From Pseudomonas taeanensis MS-3 (GTDB lineage Bacteria; Pseudomonadota; Gammaproteobacteria; Pseudomonadales; Pseudomonadaceae): a stretch of 48,254 nt of DNA. The translations under genes were made by a program, and so were the position numbers. The notes beneath the pieces are model-generated. The model saw only the letters and a list, made by a program, of their open reading frames with translations. It was not told the origin of the DNA and ran no database searches. The DNA lies in assembly GCF_000498575.2 (NCBI RefSeq), contig NZ_AWSQ01000002.1:665344-713597 (forward strand), read 5' to 3'. Each line of letters begins with the position of its first letter. Position 1 is the first letter of the stretch. Of the stretch, positions 1 to 8,734 are shown piece after piece.

Positions 1-78
1 CTTGCCTCGCGCAAAAACAGGCTACGGCGCGGCCGCGAATGAAACGGCAACAGACCCTAGGGCTTGCAGTCGGTGACG

Positions 79-110
79 GTGGGCGCCGCGCTTGAAGCGC
101 CAGCGCCCAC
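79..110 (-). terminator. Hairpin after the small heat-shock operon
   Basis: An inverted repeat with 8-bp outer arms (GTGGGCGC at 79-86, GCGCCCAC at 103-110) and an inner CGCTT/AAGCG pairing lies 16 bp beyond the stop codon of the last small heat-shock gene. The position suits a transcript end. No U-rich tract follows on the minus strand, so it may be an mRNA-end stabiliser rather than an intrinsic terminator. Positions 1-78 show nothing recognisable. Confidence 0.45.
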
Positions 111-125
111 CTGTTGAGGGTTCTA

Positions 126-629
126 TCACTCGCTACGGACTTCGATGCGCCGGCCACGGGCATGCTCTGCTTTCGGTAGTTCGATGCGCAGTACGCCGTT
201 GCGGTAGATGGCCTCGGCTTTATCGGACAGTACCGGCACCGGCAGTGGGATGCTGCGATGAAAGCTGCCGAAGGCGCACTGGCGTATCCGGTACTGACCG
301 CTGGCTGATTCCTGCTCCAGGCGTTTCTCGCCGCGCACGATCAGCACATCGCTGCGTACCTCGATATCCAGGTGCTGCTTGTCCATGCCGGGCACTTCGA
401 GACGCACGATGAACTTGTCGGCGTCTTCGAACAGGTCACCGGCCAGTAGCGCCCAATTGGCCGAGGGGGATTCGGTGTAGGTCGCAGGCTCTGTCGACTG
501 CTTGCTCTTGGCCGTCGGGGTAAAGCGGGTCAGGGCGCCGCTGGTGCGGTCAAGCACTTGACGCCAGCCCTCGCCGAGCGAGTGCCAGGTCTCCTCCAGG
601 CCATGTTTCAGTTCGGTTAGTTTTTCCAT
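126..629 (-). CDS. Hsp20/alpha-crystallin small heat-shock protein (third gene of operon)
   Basis: 167-residue small heat-shock protein, an ATP-independent cytoplasmic holdase that keeps unfolding proteins soluble for refolding by DnaK/ClpB. The alpha-crystallin domain starts near residue 60 (ADKFIVRLEVPGMD) and runs to the NGVLRIELPK strand near the end. The start is placed at 629 because a TGGAGG ribosome site lies just upstream; an in-frame ATG at 668 has no such support. It is the distal gene of three tandem paralogues. A 7-bp inverted repeat (650-656/674-680) sits in the 59-bp gap before it and may cap or process the upstream message. The N-terminal arm (EKLTELKHGLEETWHSLGEG) is longer than in its neighbour. 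Family is certain; the paralogue name is not. Confidence 0.9.
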   Translation of the reverse strand: MEKLTELKHGLEETWHSLGEGWRQVLDRTSGALTRFTPTAKSKQSTEPATYTESPSANWALLAGDLFEDADKFIVRLEVPGMDKQHLDIEVRSDVLIVRGEKRLEQESASGQYRIRQCAFGSFHRSIPLPVPVLSDKAEAIYRNGVLRIELPKAEHARGRRIEVRSE

Positions 630-688
630 GGTTGACCTCCAGGTTGCGAGCGGCCGAGACGCCTCCATCGGTCCGGCCGCATAGGCAG

Positions 689-1066
689 TTAGGCTACTTT
701 CACCTTGATCTGGCGCGGTTGCGCGTGAGTATGCTTGGGAATGCGCAGGTTGAGCACGCCATCGCGGAACTGCGCGTCGATACGCGCGGTGTCCAGCTCG
801 CTGCTGAGGGTGAAAGCGCGGCGATAGCGCGCCAGGCGCACCTCGGCATACACCGCTTCCATGTCTTCCGGCATATCAGTGGTGATCTCGCCTTCGACCG
901 TTAGCGTATCGTTGTCGACTCGCAGCTCAAGCTTGTCCTTGGGTACGCCGGGCAAGTCGGCAACCAGCAGGATGCCGTCCTTGTCCTCGAATACATCCAC
1001 CCGTGGTAGCAGGGTTTCGACCTCTTTCGCGCGTTCGCTGCGGCTTACGGCTTTCTTGTCGCTCAT
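689..1066 (-). CDS. Hsp20/alpha-crystallin small heat-shock protein (second gene of operon)
   Basis: 125-residue small heat-shock protein with almost no N-terminal arm. The alpha-crystallin domain begins by residue 22 (RVDVFEDKDGILLVADLPGV) and includes the RYRRAFTL and DGVLNLRIPK strands, followed by a short basic tail. Small heat-shock proteins use the N-terminal arm for oligomer assembly, so this short form may make smaller oligomers or co-assemble with the longer neighbours (inference). An AGGAGG ribosome site precedes the ATG at 1066. The gene is 27 bp downstream of the first paralogue, so co-transcription is likely. Confidence 0.9.
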   Translation of the reverse strand: MSDKKAVSRSERAKEVETLLPRVDVFEDKDGILLVADLPGVPKDKLELRVDNDTLTVEGEITTDMPEDMEAVYAEVRLARYRRAFTLSSELDTARIDAQFRDGVLNLRIPKHTHAQPRQIKVKVA

Positions 1067-1093
1067 AGTGGCTTCCTCCTCTTATCCATGGGG

Positions 1094-1546
1094 TTACTGG
1101 ACGCTGATGCGCTTGGGTTGGGCCGACTCGCGGCGCATTACGCGGATATGCAGCACGCCGTTACGGTAGTGCGCCTCGACCTTGTCCGGGTCGGCATCAT
1201 CGGAAAGGCTCACGGTGCGCTTGAAGCGACCAGCGAAGCGTTCGTTGGCATACACCGACAGCGTGCCATTGTCGGGCGGGCAGGCGCTCTCGCGCTCGCC
1301 GGTAACCGACAGCAGGCCGCGGTCAATCTGCACATCCAGTTTTTCCGGGTCGAGGCCCGGGGCGAAGGCGTAAATTTCGATGGCTGAGGGTGTGCTGCCG
1401 ACATTCAGTGCCGGGAACGCACCACTGGCCACCGCCCGAATGCTGCCAGGCCGGCCGATAGTGGCGAAGTCCTGCTGCAATTCGCGCTGCAGGCGGTCGA
1501 AATCGGCGAACCAGCTGCCGGGAGAATTAAGTAGGGACTCGTACAT
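1094..1546 (-). CDS. Hsp20/alpha-crystallin small heat-shock protein (first gene of operon)
   Basis: 150-residue small heat-shock protein and the promoter-proximal member of the three-gene operon. The N-terminal region (YESLLNSPGSWFADFDRLQREL) resembles the amphipathic arm of class A small Hsps. The alpha-crystallin domain covers about residues 50-145 (AIEIYAFAPGLDPEKLDVQ, RFAGRFKRTVSLSDDAD, NGVLHIRVMRRE). A strong AGGAGG site precedes the ATG. The last G of that site and the spacer up to the start codon are complementary to a segment about 30 nt upstream in the mRNA, so translation may be temperature-controlled. Transcription is probably driven by the sigma-32-like promoter at 1627-1655. Confidence 0.92.
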   Translation of the reverse strand: MYESLLNSPGSWFADFDRLQRELQQDFATIGRPGSIRAVASGAFPALNVGSTPSAIEIYAFAPGLDPEKLDVQIDRGLLSVTGERESACPPDNGTLSVYANERFAGRFKRTVSLSDDADPDKVEAHYRNGVLHIRVMRRESAQPKRISVQ

Positions 1547-1587
1547 CGCAAACCTCCTGTGGTGAATAGACCAGAGACTCGTTTGCG
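1547..1587 (-). promoter_or_regulatory. Candidate RNA thermometer hairpin over the start of the first small Hsp gene
   Basis: In the leader mRNA, CGCAAAC (1587-1581) is perfectly complementary to GTTTGCG (1553-1547), which abuts the ATG and includes the final G of the AGGAGG ribosome site. The loop is about 27 nt and holds the rest of the ribosome site. Start-site masking by short, unstable stems is how ROSE- and fourU-type thermometers control small heat-shock genes. A smaller AGGCC/GGCCT hairpin lies further 5'. The pairing is read directly; temperature sensing is inferred. Confidence 0.45.
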
Positions 1588-1626
1588 GTGCTCAAGGCCG
1601 AGGGCCTCAAGCCCCGTCGCTATGAA

Positions 1627-1655
1627 ATATGTTGGCGGCGAGGGTGGTCTTCAAG
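1627..1655 (-). promoter_or_regulatory. Sigma-32 (RpoH)-like promoter of the small Hsp operon
   Basis: On the minus strand a CTTGAA box (1655-1650) is followed after 15 bp by CAACATAT (1634-1627), 6 of 8 matches to the sigma-32 -10 element CCCCATNT. Spacing suits the heat-shock consensus. Transcription would start near 1619, leaving a leader of about 70 nt that includes the possible thermometer. Confidence 0.55.
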
Positions 1656-1682
1656 GGGAGGTTTAAGAACATCGTCGAATAG

Positions 1683-1910
1683 CTTATATGCCTGATACAT
1701 ATAAGGTGCCTGGCTGTGTAAGCCCTAGCCTGGATGTCGTTCGGGGAGCTTCTAGGGCCGCTATCAATGCCCCGAATTGCATCCGGGCTACCGGGTTCGG
1801 GTTGGGCGGTAGCTCGCCGGTTTGCCGATGGCGCACTGCGCAGCCCGGATGCAATCCGGGAGCCGCTCCGGGGCCGCTATCGATGCGACGAAACGCATCC
1901 GGGCGAGGTT
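1683..1910. repeat. Palindrome and REP-like GCATCCGGGC repeats between the small Hsp operon and rluA
   Basis: This gene-free stretch holds an 8-bp perfect inverted repeat (CTTATATG 1683-1690, CATATAAG 1698-1705), then three copies of a GCATCCGGGC core: forward at 1779-1789, inverted at 1842-1852, forward at 1895-1904. Alternating orientation is typical of REP/BIME palindromes in Pseudomonas intergenic DNA. No protein-coding signal is visible. Confidence 0.6.
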
Positions 1911-1916
1911 CTGCGG

Positions 1917-2552
1917 TTAGAACGGTGCAGGGCAGTCGAAGCGCAGGCGTTCGCCGCTTTGTGGATGGGTCAGGCTGAGCATGCTGGCATGCAGGCACAG
2001 GCGCTCATGCGCAGCCAGGGCTTGGGCGTGGGCATACAGGCGGTCGCCGAGAAGGGGGTGGCCAATCGACAGCATGTGCACGCGCAGTTGGTGCGAACGG
2101 CCGGTGATGGGTGTCAGCTCGACCCGACAGTAGTCGCCGCAGCGTTCGACCACGCGCCAGAAGGTCAGCGCGTGCTTGCCCTGTTCGTGATCGACCACAT
2201 GCCGCGGCTTGGTCGGCGGGTCGTAGCGCAGCGGCAGGTCGATGCTGCCGCTGTCCAGTTCCGGTTGGCCCCAGCACAACGCGGTGTAGGCTTTTTCGGT
2301 CTCGCGGTCGTGAAATTGACGCGACAGCTCGCGGTGGCTGTCGGCGTCGCGCGCCAGAACGATAACTCCCGAGGTTTCCCAGTCCAGGCGATGCACGATG
2401 CGCGCTTCCGGGTAGCCGTTTTCTTGCAGGCGGGTGACCAGGCAATCCTTGTTGTCCTCGGCGCGACCGGGCACCGAAAGCAGCAGGGTGGGCTTGTTGA
2501 TGACCAGCAGGGCGGCGTCCTGGTGGAGAATTTCAATCTGGCTGAGCGGCAT
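1917..2552 (-). CDS. rluA: RluA-family 23S rRNA/tRNA pseudouridine synthase
   Basis: 211-residue pseudouridine synthase, matching RluA, which isomerises U746 of 23S rRNA and U32 of several tRNAs. The family motif HRLDWETSG is present, with the catalytic aspartate at residue 57. Other family segments are INKPTLLLSVPG near residue 18 and the GRSHQLRVHM/GHPLLGDRLY region in the C-terminal half. The start at 2552 (MPLSQIEIL) is preferred over an upstream ATG at 2624 because it gives the usual RluA length. In P. aeruginosa rluA also lies just downstream of minE, but here the REP palindrome and terminator at 2587-2706 separate the two, so rluA may have its own promoter. Confidence 0.9.
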   Translation of the reverse strand: MPLSQIEILHQDAALLVINKPTLLLSVPGRAEDNKDCLVTRLQENGYPEARIVHRLDWETSGVIVLARDADSHRELSRQFHDRETEKAYTALCWGQPELDSGSIDLPLRYDPPTKPRHVVDHEQGKHALTFWRVVERCGDYCRVELTPITGRSHQLRVHMLSIGHPLLGDRLYAHAQALAAHERLCLHASMLSLTHPQSGERLRFDCPAPF

Positions 2553-2586
2553 GGGCTTCTTGGCTGGGCAGTGGTGGACTGGTTTG

Positions 2587-2652
2587 TGTAGGAGCGGGCT
2601 TGCCCGCGAAGCCTTTAGGCACAAGAAGCTTCGCGGACAAGCCCGCTCCCAC
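2587..2652. repeat. REP inverted repeat (GTAGGAGCGGGCTTG family)
   Basis: The left arm begins GTAGGAGCGGGCTTGCCCGC at 2588 and continues into GAAGC. The inverted right arm contains GCTTCGCGGACAAGCCCGC then TCCCAC, ending near 2652. This is one of the most common Pseudomonas REP-type palindromes. It lies between rluA and the min operon. Confidence 0.8.
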
Positions 2653-2675
2653 GAGATGTGCAGGCTGCTGAAATA

Positions 2676-2706
2676 AAATGGCGGCCATCGAGGCCGCCAT
2701 TTTTTA
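2676..2706 (-). terminator. Rho-independent terminator of the min operon
   Basis: Perfect hairpin with a GGCGGCC/GGCCGCC core extended by AAAT/ATTT (arms 2676-2686 and 2691-2703), followed on the minus strand by TTTTATTT. It lies about 25 bp beyond the minE stop codon. The T run at 2701-2705 gives weaker potential on the plus strand too. Confidence 0.8.
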
Positions 2707-2729
2707 GCATCACCGAGCGCAGTAGTTTT

Positions 2730-2984
2730 TTAACGATCCGGCAGGGTGATGTTGAGTTCCAGGATGGAGCAGCTGCCTTGGTTTTCCAGGGCGACCTGCA
2801 CTTGATCCGAGTCGATGTTGACGTACTTGCGAATCACCTCGACCAGTTCCTGTTGCAGGGCCGGCAGGTAATCCGGCTGGCTGCGCTGACCGCGCTCGTG
2901 GGCGACGATGATTTGCAGACGCTCTTTCGCGATGGACGCAGTGGTTTCTTTTTTGCGTTCACGAAAGAAGTCAAAAATATTCAT
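2730..2984 (-). CDS. minE: Cell division topological specificity factor MinE
   Basis: 84-residue MinE, which stimulates MinD ATPase at the membrane and drives the pole-to-pole oscillation that keeps MinC away from midcell. The N-terminal [12 protein letters not shown] is the membrane-targeting and MinD-contact segment; the middle ([12 protein letters not shown]) is the contact helix/strand that switches conformation; the C-terminal half is the dimerisation domain. Its ATG overlaps the minD stop in an ATGA arrangement, indicating translational coupling. It is the last gene of minC-minD-minE and is followed by a strong terminator. Confidence 0.97.
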   Translation of the reverse strand: MNIFDFFRERKKETTASIAKERLQIIVAHERGQRSQPDYLPALQQELVEVIRKYVNIDSDQVQVALENQGSCSILELNITLPDR

Positions 2985-3796
2985 TCACGACCTCCAAATA
3001 GGCGTTGCAAGAGTCCTTTCTTCTGCACATCGATGAAGCGATGGACGACTTCCTTGCCGAGCAGGCGATCCACTGCGTCGCTGTATGCCTGACCGGCGTC
3101 GCTCTGATCGTCGAGGATCACCGGTACGCCTTGGTTAGAGGCTTTGAGTACCGCTTGCGACTCTGGGATCACACCGATCAAGCGGATGGCGAGGATTTCC
3201 TCAACGTCTTCCACGCCGAGCATTTCGCCTCGGGTGACGCGCTCCGGGTTGTAGCGGGTCAGTAGTAGGTGTTCCTTGACCGGCTCCTCACCCTTCTCGG
3301 CACGCTGTGATTTGCTCGCCAGGAGGCCAAGCATGCGATCGGAGTCGCGTACCGAGGACACTTCCGGGTTGGTGACGATGATGGCCTCATCGGCAAAGTA
3401 CATCGCCAGATGCGCGCCTTTTTCGATGCCGGCCGGCGAGTCGCAGACCACGTACTCGAAGGTTTCGGACAGCTCTTTGAGAACTTTTTCGACGCCCTCG
3501 AGGGTCAGCGCGTCTTTGTCGCGGGTCTGACTGGCGGCCAATACGAAGAGGTTTTCCAGGCGCTTGTCTTTGATCAGTGCCTGGCTCAGCGTGGCTTCGC
3601 CGTTGACCACGTTGACGAAGTCATACACTACGCGGCGTTCGCAGCCCATGATCAGGTCGAGGTTGCGTAGACCGACGTCGAAGTCGACGATGACTGTTTT
3701 GTGCCCGCGCAGGGCGAGGCCGGTACCGATGGCGGCGCTGGTGGTGGTTTTGCCCACGCCACCTTTGCCGGAAGTGACTACGAGGATCTTGGCCAA
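2981..3796 (-). CDS. minD: Septum-site determining ATPase MinD (TTG start)
   Basis: 271-residue ParA/MinD-type ATPase that dimerises on the membrane with ATP and recruits MinC. The deviant Walker A motif GKGGVGKTT lies at about residues 10-18, and [13 protein letters not shown] carries switch residues. The C-terminal segment ([10 protein letters not shown]) is the amphipathic membrane-targeting helix. The start codon is TTG at 3796, giving [10 protein letters not shown]; no in-frame ATG lies close upstream. A GGGGTGA ribosome site precedes it. The 101-bp gap after minC and the rare start may set the MinC:MinD ratio. Confidence 0.97.
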   Translation of the reverse strand: MAKILVVTSGKGGVGKTTTSAAIGTGLALRGHKTVIVDFDVGLRNLDLIMGCERRVVYDFVNVVNGEATLSQALIKDKRLENLFVLAASQTRDKDALTLEGVEKVLKELSETFEYVVCDSPAGIEKGAHLAMYFADEAIIVTNPEVSSVRDSDRMLGLLASKSQRAEKGEEPVKEHLLLTRYNPERVTRGEMLGVEDVEEILAIRLIGVIPESQAVLKASNQGVPVILDDQSDAGQAYSDAVDRLLGKEVVHRFIDVQKKGLLQRLFGGRE

Positions 3797-3897
3797 GGTG
3801 ATTCACCCCAAATGTGAAGATAAAAACGGGAATCGCTCGGGCGCTTGAGGCGTCCGGAAGCCCTTTTTGTGCCCTTGAAAATTGGCGGCAGTATCCG

Positions 3898-4638
3898 TTA
3901 AAGGCGGGTGATGTTCAACACGTCACCCGACAGGCTGACATGTACCGCTTCGCCCCATAATGGGTCGCGCCGCAGGTCTTCGGCGACCTTGTACTGACCG
4001 GCGATAGAGAGCAGTTCCGCGCCCATTTGCTGGCAGAAAATCCGGGCCATGGCATTGCCTTTGACGCCCGCCAAGGCGCGACCACGCATCGGCCCGTACA
4101 CATGGATGTTGCCATCGGCGAGAAGTTCCGCGCCGGCGCTGACCGGTGCCAGCACAATCAGATCGCAGCCCTGGGCATAAACTTGCTGGCCACCGCGAAT
4201 AGGCGAGCTAATGATTTTGCTCGGCCTGAGCTCGGGTTCGCTGGGCTTTTCCGGCTGCTTTGCAGGAGGGCTACCGTTGGTCGGATCGATTAGCCGCTCG
4301 CGCGCACCGGAAGGCGGCAGCACCGGCAGGTCCAGCGCATTGGCGGCGGTAATGTCGTTGGCGCGGCTGGCGCGCACGGCCAGGGTACGCAGACCATGGC
4401 TGCGGCACACGGCCATCAGTGCGGCGATGTCGAGGTCATCTTCGTTGTCAGGCAGCTTGTCCAGTGCCAGTACCAGCGGTGTGTTGCTGAAAAACCCCGG
4501 TGCCTGGGCGACCTTTTCCGCCAGTTGCCGGTCGAGAAGGTCAAGGTCGTTGCGCGCCAGTTCCATCACGGTAATGGCCAGCATGCTGCCTTTGAGTTGG
4601 AACACGGGGTCTTGGTCGAGAAGATCAGCTTGGCTCAT
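3898..4638 (-). CDS. minC: Septum-site determining protein MinC
   Basis: 246-residue inhibitor of FtsZ assembly. The N-terminal domain (about residues 1-110) antagonises FtsZ filaments. A proline-rich linker ([17 protein letters not shown], around residues 122-138) leads to the C-terminal right-handed beta-helix ([37 protein letters not shown]) that binds MinD. First gene of minCDE, transcribed divergently from htrB. The 101-bp interval to minD contains a possible GGGC...GCCC hairpin, so the gap may hold a processing site or internal promoter. Confidence 0.95.
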   Translation of the reverse strand: MSQADLLDQDPVFQLKGSMLAITVMELARNDLDLLDRQLAEKVAQAPGFFSNTPLVLALDKLPDNEDDLDIAALMAVCRSHGLRTLAVRASRANDITAANALDLPVLPPSGARERLIDPTNGSPPAKQPEKPSEPELRPSKIISSPIRGGQQVYAQGCDLIVLAPVSAGAELLADGNIHVYGPMRGRALAGVKGNAMARIFCQQMGAELLSIAGQYKVAEDLRRDPLWGEAVHVSLSGDVLNITRL

Positions 4639-4738
4639 GGTCTGCTTGGTGCGGCCTGGTCAGCGGAATGGAGATTAGCCGGAACTTATAGCGAGAACAC
4701 AGGGGAGCCGCAAGCCGAGCCGAGTATTAAGAAACTCC

Positions 4739-4747
4739 TGATAGAAT
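4739..4747 (+). promoter_or_regulatory. Extended -10 promoter for htrB
   Basis: TGATAGAAT (4739-4747) is an extended -10 element (TG, one base, TAGAAT); no good -35 is visible. Transcription would begin near 4754, 25 nt before the chosen htrB ATG. This would place the more upstream in-frame ATG at 4746 outside the message. Confidence 0.4.
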
Positions 4748-4778
4748 GCCCGGCTTTATGCGTTGTTCGAGATTGTTC

Positions 4779-5714
4779 ATGGATCGTCCGGTTTTTCGTG
4801 GCTCTTTTCTCCATCCGCGTTTCTGGCCCCTGTGGCTGGGTTTGGCGTTGTTGTGGTTGCTGGTGAAGTTGCCATATGGCGCGTTGCTCAAGCTGGGGCG
4901 CGCATTGGGCGCGGTGATGTACCGGTTGGCGAGCTCGCGCCGCAAGATTGCCGCGCGTAACCTGGAGCTCTGCTTCCCAGCCTTGTCTGCTGCCGAGCGC
5001 AAGCGCTTGCTGAAAGATAACTTCGCCTCTACTGGCATCGCGTTTTTCGAGATGGCCATGAGTTGGTGGTGGCCTAAGTCCAGGCTGGCCAAGCTGGCGC
5101 ACATCGAGGGACTGGAGCACTTGCGCCAGGCTCAGGCGGATGGCCAGGGGGTGATTCTGATGGCCCTGCATTTCACCACCCTGGAAATCGGCGCGGCGCT
5201 GCTTGGTCAGGTGCATACCATCGATGGCATGTACCGCGAGCATAAAAACCCGTTGTTCGATTATGTGCAGCGCCGAGGGCGCGAGCGGCACAACCTGGAA
5301 GCGACGACCATCGAGCGCGAGGATGTGCGAGCCATGCTCAAGGTGCTGCGTGCCGGTCGAGCGATCTGGTATGCACCGGACCAGGATTACGGGCCCAAGC
5401 AAAGCCTGTTTGTACCCTTGTTCGGTGTACAGGCTGCCACGGTCACCGCCACCACTAAGTTCGCTCGCCTCGGTCGCGCGCGAGTGTTGCCTTTTACCCA
5501 GGTGCGTCTGGCCGATGGCAGAGGCTATCGACTGACCATTCATCCCCCGTTGGCGGAGTTTCCCGGCGACAGCGAGGAAGCGGACTGCCTGCGCATCAAC
5601 CAGTGGGTCGAGCAGGCGGTCGGTGCCTGTCCAGAGCAGTATCTGTGGGCCCACCGGCGCTTCAAGACACGCCCGGCGGGAGAGTCGAAGCTGTATAAGA
5701 AACGCCTCAGTTAA
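4779..5714 (+). CDS. htrB: Lipid A biosynthesis lauroyl acyltransferase (HtrB/LpxL family)
   Basis: 311-residue inner-membrane acyltransferase that adds a secondary acyl chain to Kdo2-lipid IVA from acyl-ACP. A membrane anchor spans about residues 11-32 (FWPLWLGLALLWLLVKLPYG). The catalytic HX4E motif HFTTLE is at H131-E136, matching the position in E. coli LpxL, and WYAPDQDYGPK is the second conserved block. The start at 4779 (MDRPVFRG) fits the family N-terminus and lies downstream of the likely promoter. Divergent from minC, as I recall in P. aeruginosa. Acyl-chain specificity cannot be read from sequence. Confidence 0.93.
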   Translation: MDRPVFRGSFLHPRFWPLWLGLALLWLLVKLPYGALLKLGRALGAVMYRLASSRRKIAARNLELCFPALSAAERKRLLKDNFASTGIAFFEMAMSWWWPKSRLAKLAHIEGLEHLRQAQADGQGVILMALHFTTLEIGAALLGQVHTIDGMYREHKNPLFDYVQRRGRERHNLEATTIEREDVRAMLKVLRAGRAIWYAPDQDYGPKQSLFVPLFGVQAATVTATTKFARLGRARVLPFTQVRLADGRGYRLTIHPPLAEFPGDSEEADCLRINQWVEQAVGACPEQYLWAHRRFKTRPAGESKLYKKRLS

Positions 5715-5771
5715 GCGGCTCGGCAATTGCGTGGCTGGCCTTTGTGGTTGTCAGGCCAATTGCTGAGCTAT

Positions 5772-5792
5772 AGCGGGCAGGTAGCGCCCGCT
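5772..5792 (+). terminator. GC-rich hairpin between htrB and the patatin gene
   Basis: AGCGGGC (5772-5778) pairs with GCCCGCT (5786-5792) over a 7-nt loop, followed by TTCCTATACT rather than a U tract. It may end htrB transcripts inefficiently. A second inverted repeat, GCAATTG/CAATTGC (5723-5729/5757-5763), lies just upstream. TATACT at 5796 could serve as a -10 for the next gene, without a good -35. Confidence 0.3.
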
Positions 5793-5826
5793 TCCTATAC
5801 TGCGTAAAAATCTTCGGAACCTGCCT

Positions 5827-7029
5827 ATGACGCAAATCGCTCCCACTCTCCAGCCTGTGACTGGGTTGATTCTCTCGGGCGGCGGTGCGCGGGCGGCTTA
5901 TCAGGTGGGGGTGCTGGCGGCGATTGCCGACCTGTTGCCGAATGCCGAACACAACCCTTTTCCGGTTATCGTCGGCACTTCGGCCGGGGCTATCAATGCA
6001 GTCAGTCTGGCGTGCGGGGCGCTGCACTTTGGCGAGGCGATCCGCCAGCTGACCGCGGTCTGGCAAGGCTTTCATACTCATCAGGTTTACCGCAGCGACT
6101 GGCCGGGGGTGCTGCACCAGGCCAGTCGCTTCATTGGTCATAGCTTGCTCGGCTTGGGCAGCCAGGTACCGGTGGCGTTGCTCGACAACTCGCCGCTTGG
6201 CGAGCTGTTGAAGAATAAGCTGGATTTTTCCGGGATATCCGCGGCGGTGCGTGCACGGCGCTTGCGTGCCGTGGCGGTAACGGCATTCGGCTATGAGTCC
6301 GGTCAGGCGGTGACCTTTTACCAGGGGCGCGCCACCATCGATCCATGGTTTCGGCACCGCCGCGTCGGAGTGCCAACCCGTCTGTCACTGCAGCACCTGC
6401 TGGCCAGTGCCTCGATTCCGCTGATTTTTCCACCAGTGAAGATCAATCGCGAATACTTCGGCGATGGTGCCGTGCGCCAGTCGGCGCCCATCAGTCCGGC
6501 TCTGCATCTGGGGGCGACGCGGGTGTTGGTGGTCGGGGTGAGTGGCAATCCGCAGGGCGGGCAGGCTAACAGCGCCGTAGTGCGGCCGAGCAACGTCAAG
6601 CCGCCGAGCCTGGCGCAAATCGGCGGGCATATGCTCAATAGCACCTTTATTGACAGCCTGGAGGGCGATATCGAATTGCTTGAACGGCTGAATCAGATGA
6701 GTCGGCTGATTCCGCAGGAGTTGCATCCTCGTGGTCTAGGGCTCAAGCCGATCGAGGTGTTGGTTGTCTCGCCGAGTCAGCCGGTGGATGAGATCGCCGC
6801 ACGTCATCGCCATGAGTTGCCGATGGCTCTGCGCGCGTTTCTACGTGGCCCGGGGGCGACCAAGACCAGTGGCGCCGGTGTGCTCAGCTATCTATTGTTC
6901 GAGGCCGGTTATTGCAACGAGCTGATTGAGCTGGGTTATCAGGATGCGATGGCCCGGAAAACCGAGTTGTGCGACTTCCTCTGCCTCAGTCGTCCACCTG
7001 TTGCGCATGGCGAGCCGGTCACGGCGTAA
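5827..7029 (+). CDS. Patatin-like phospholipase family protein
   Basis: 400-residue patatin-family serine acyl hydrolase. The glycine-rich oxyanion loop SGGGARAAYQVGVL is near residues 17-30, the nucleophile elbow GTSAG places the serine at residue 52, and DGA with the partner aspartate is at residue 213. Both catalytic residues are therefore intact. No signal peptide is evident, so the protein is probably cytoplasmic or peripherally membrane-bound and unlike secreted ExoU or autotransported PlpD. It sits alone downstream of htrB. The link to lipid turnover is an inference from family and neighbour; the substrate is unknown. Confidence 0.85.
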   Translation: MTQIAPTLQPVTGLILSGGGARAAYQVGVLAAIADLLPNAEHNPFPVIVGTSAGAINAVSLACGALHFGEAIRQLTAVWQGFHTHQVYRSDWPGVLHQASRFIGHSLLGLGSQVPVALLDNSPLGELLKNKLDFSGISAAVRARRLRAVAVTAFGYESGQAVTFYQGRATIDPWFRHRRVGVPTRLSLQHLLASASIPLIFPPVKINREYFGDGAVRQSAPISPALHLGATRVLVVGVSGNPQGGQANSAVVRPSNVKPPSLAQIGGHMLNSTFIDSLEGDIELLERLNQMSRLIPQELHPRGLGLKPIEVLVVSPSQPVDEIAARHRHELPMALRAFLRGPGATKTSGAGVLSYLLFEAGYCNELIELGYQDAMARKTELCDFLCLSRPPVAHGEPVTA

Positions 7030-7156
7030 GGACTTCAGTCCGGCGCAGGATAAAGCCCGATGAGCTGGGTTAAGGCTCGCTCTGCGGCTGAAACTGTCCA
7101 AAAACCTGTCGGTCAGTTTGTGAGGAAATATCGCAGGTTGTGCGCTTATGTGCTGA

Positions 7157-8557
<1,401 letters not shown>

Positions 8558-8734
8558 GTCGACAGTCCGGCGGCGACCTTTAGTGAGGCGTCGCCGGGCT
8601 GAATGCCCATGGCGCACGGATGTGCCGGGGTTAAACCATGGATGACTGTCTCTGTGCATGCCGTGACGCTGGTCGCGGTTTCTCCGGGTTGCTCTGCGCG
8701 AGTGGCTTGGAGCTTTTCTTAAAGGAGTGACACC

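Noticed and set aside
1734..2591. 285-codon plus-strand frame across the REP region and rluA
   Set aside because: Antisense to rluA, which has its HRLDWETSG catalytic motif intact; the frame's start lies in repeats.
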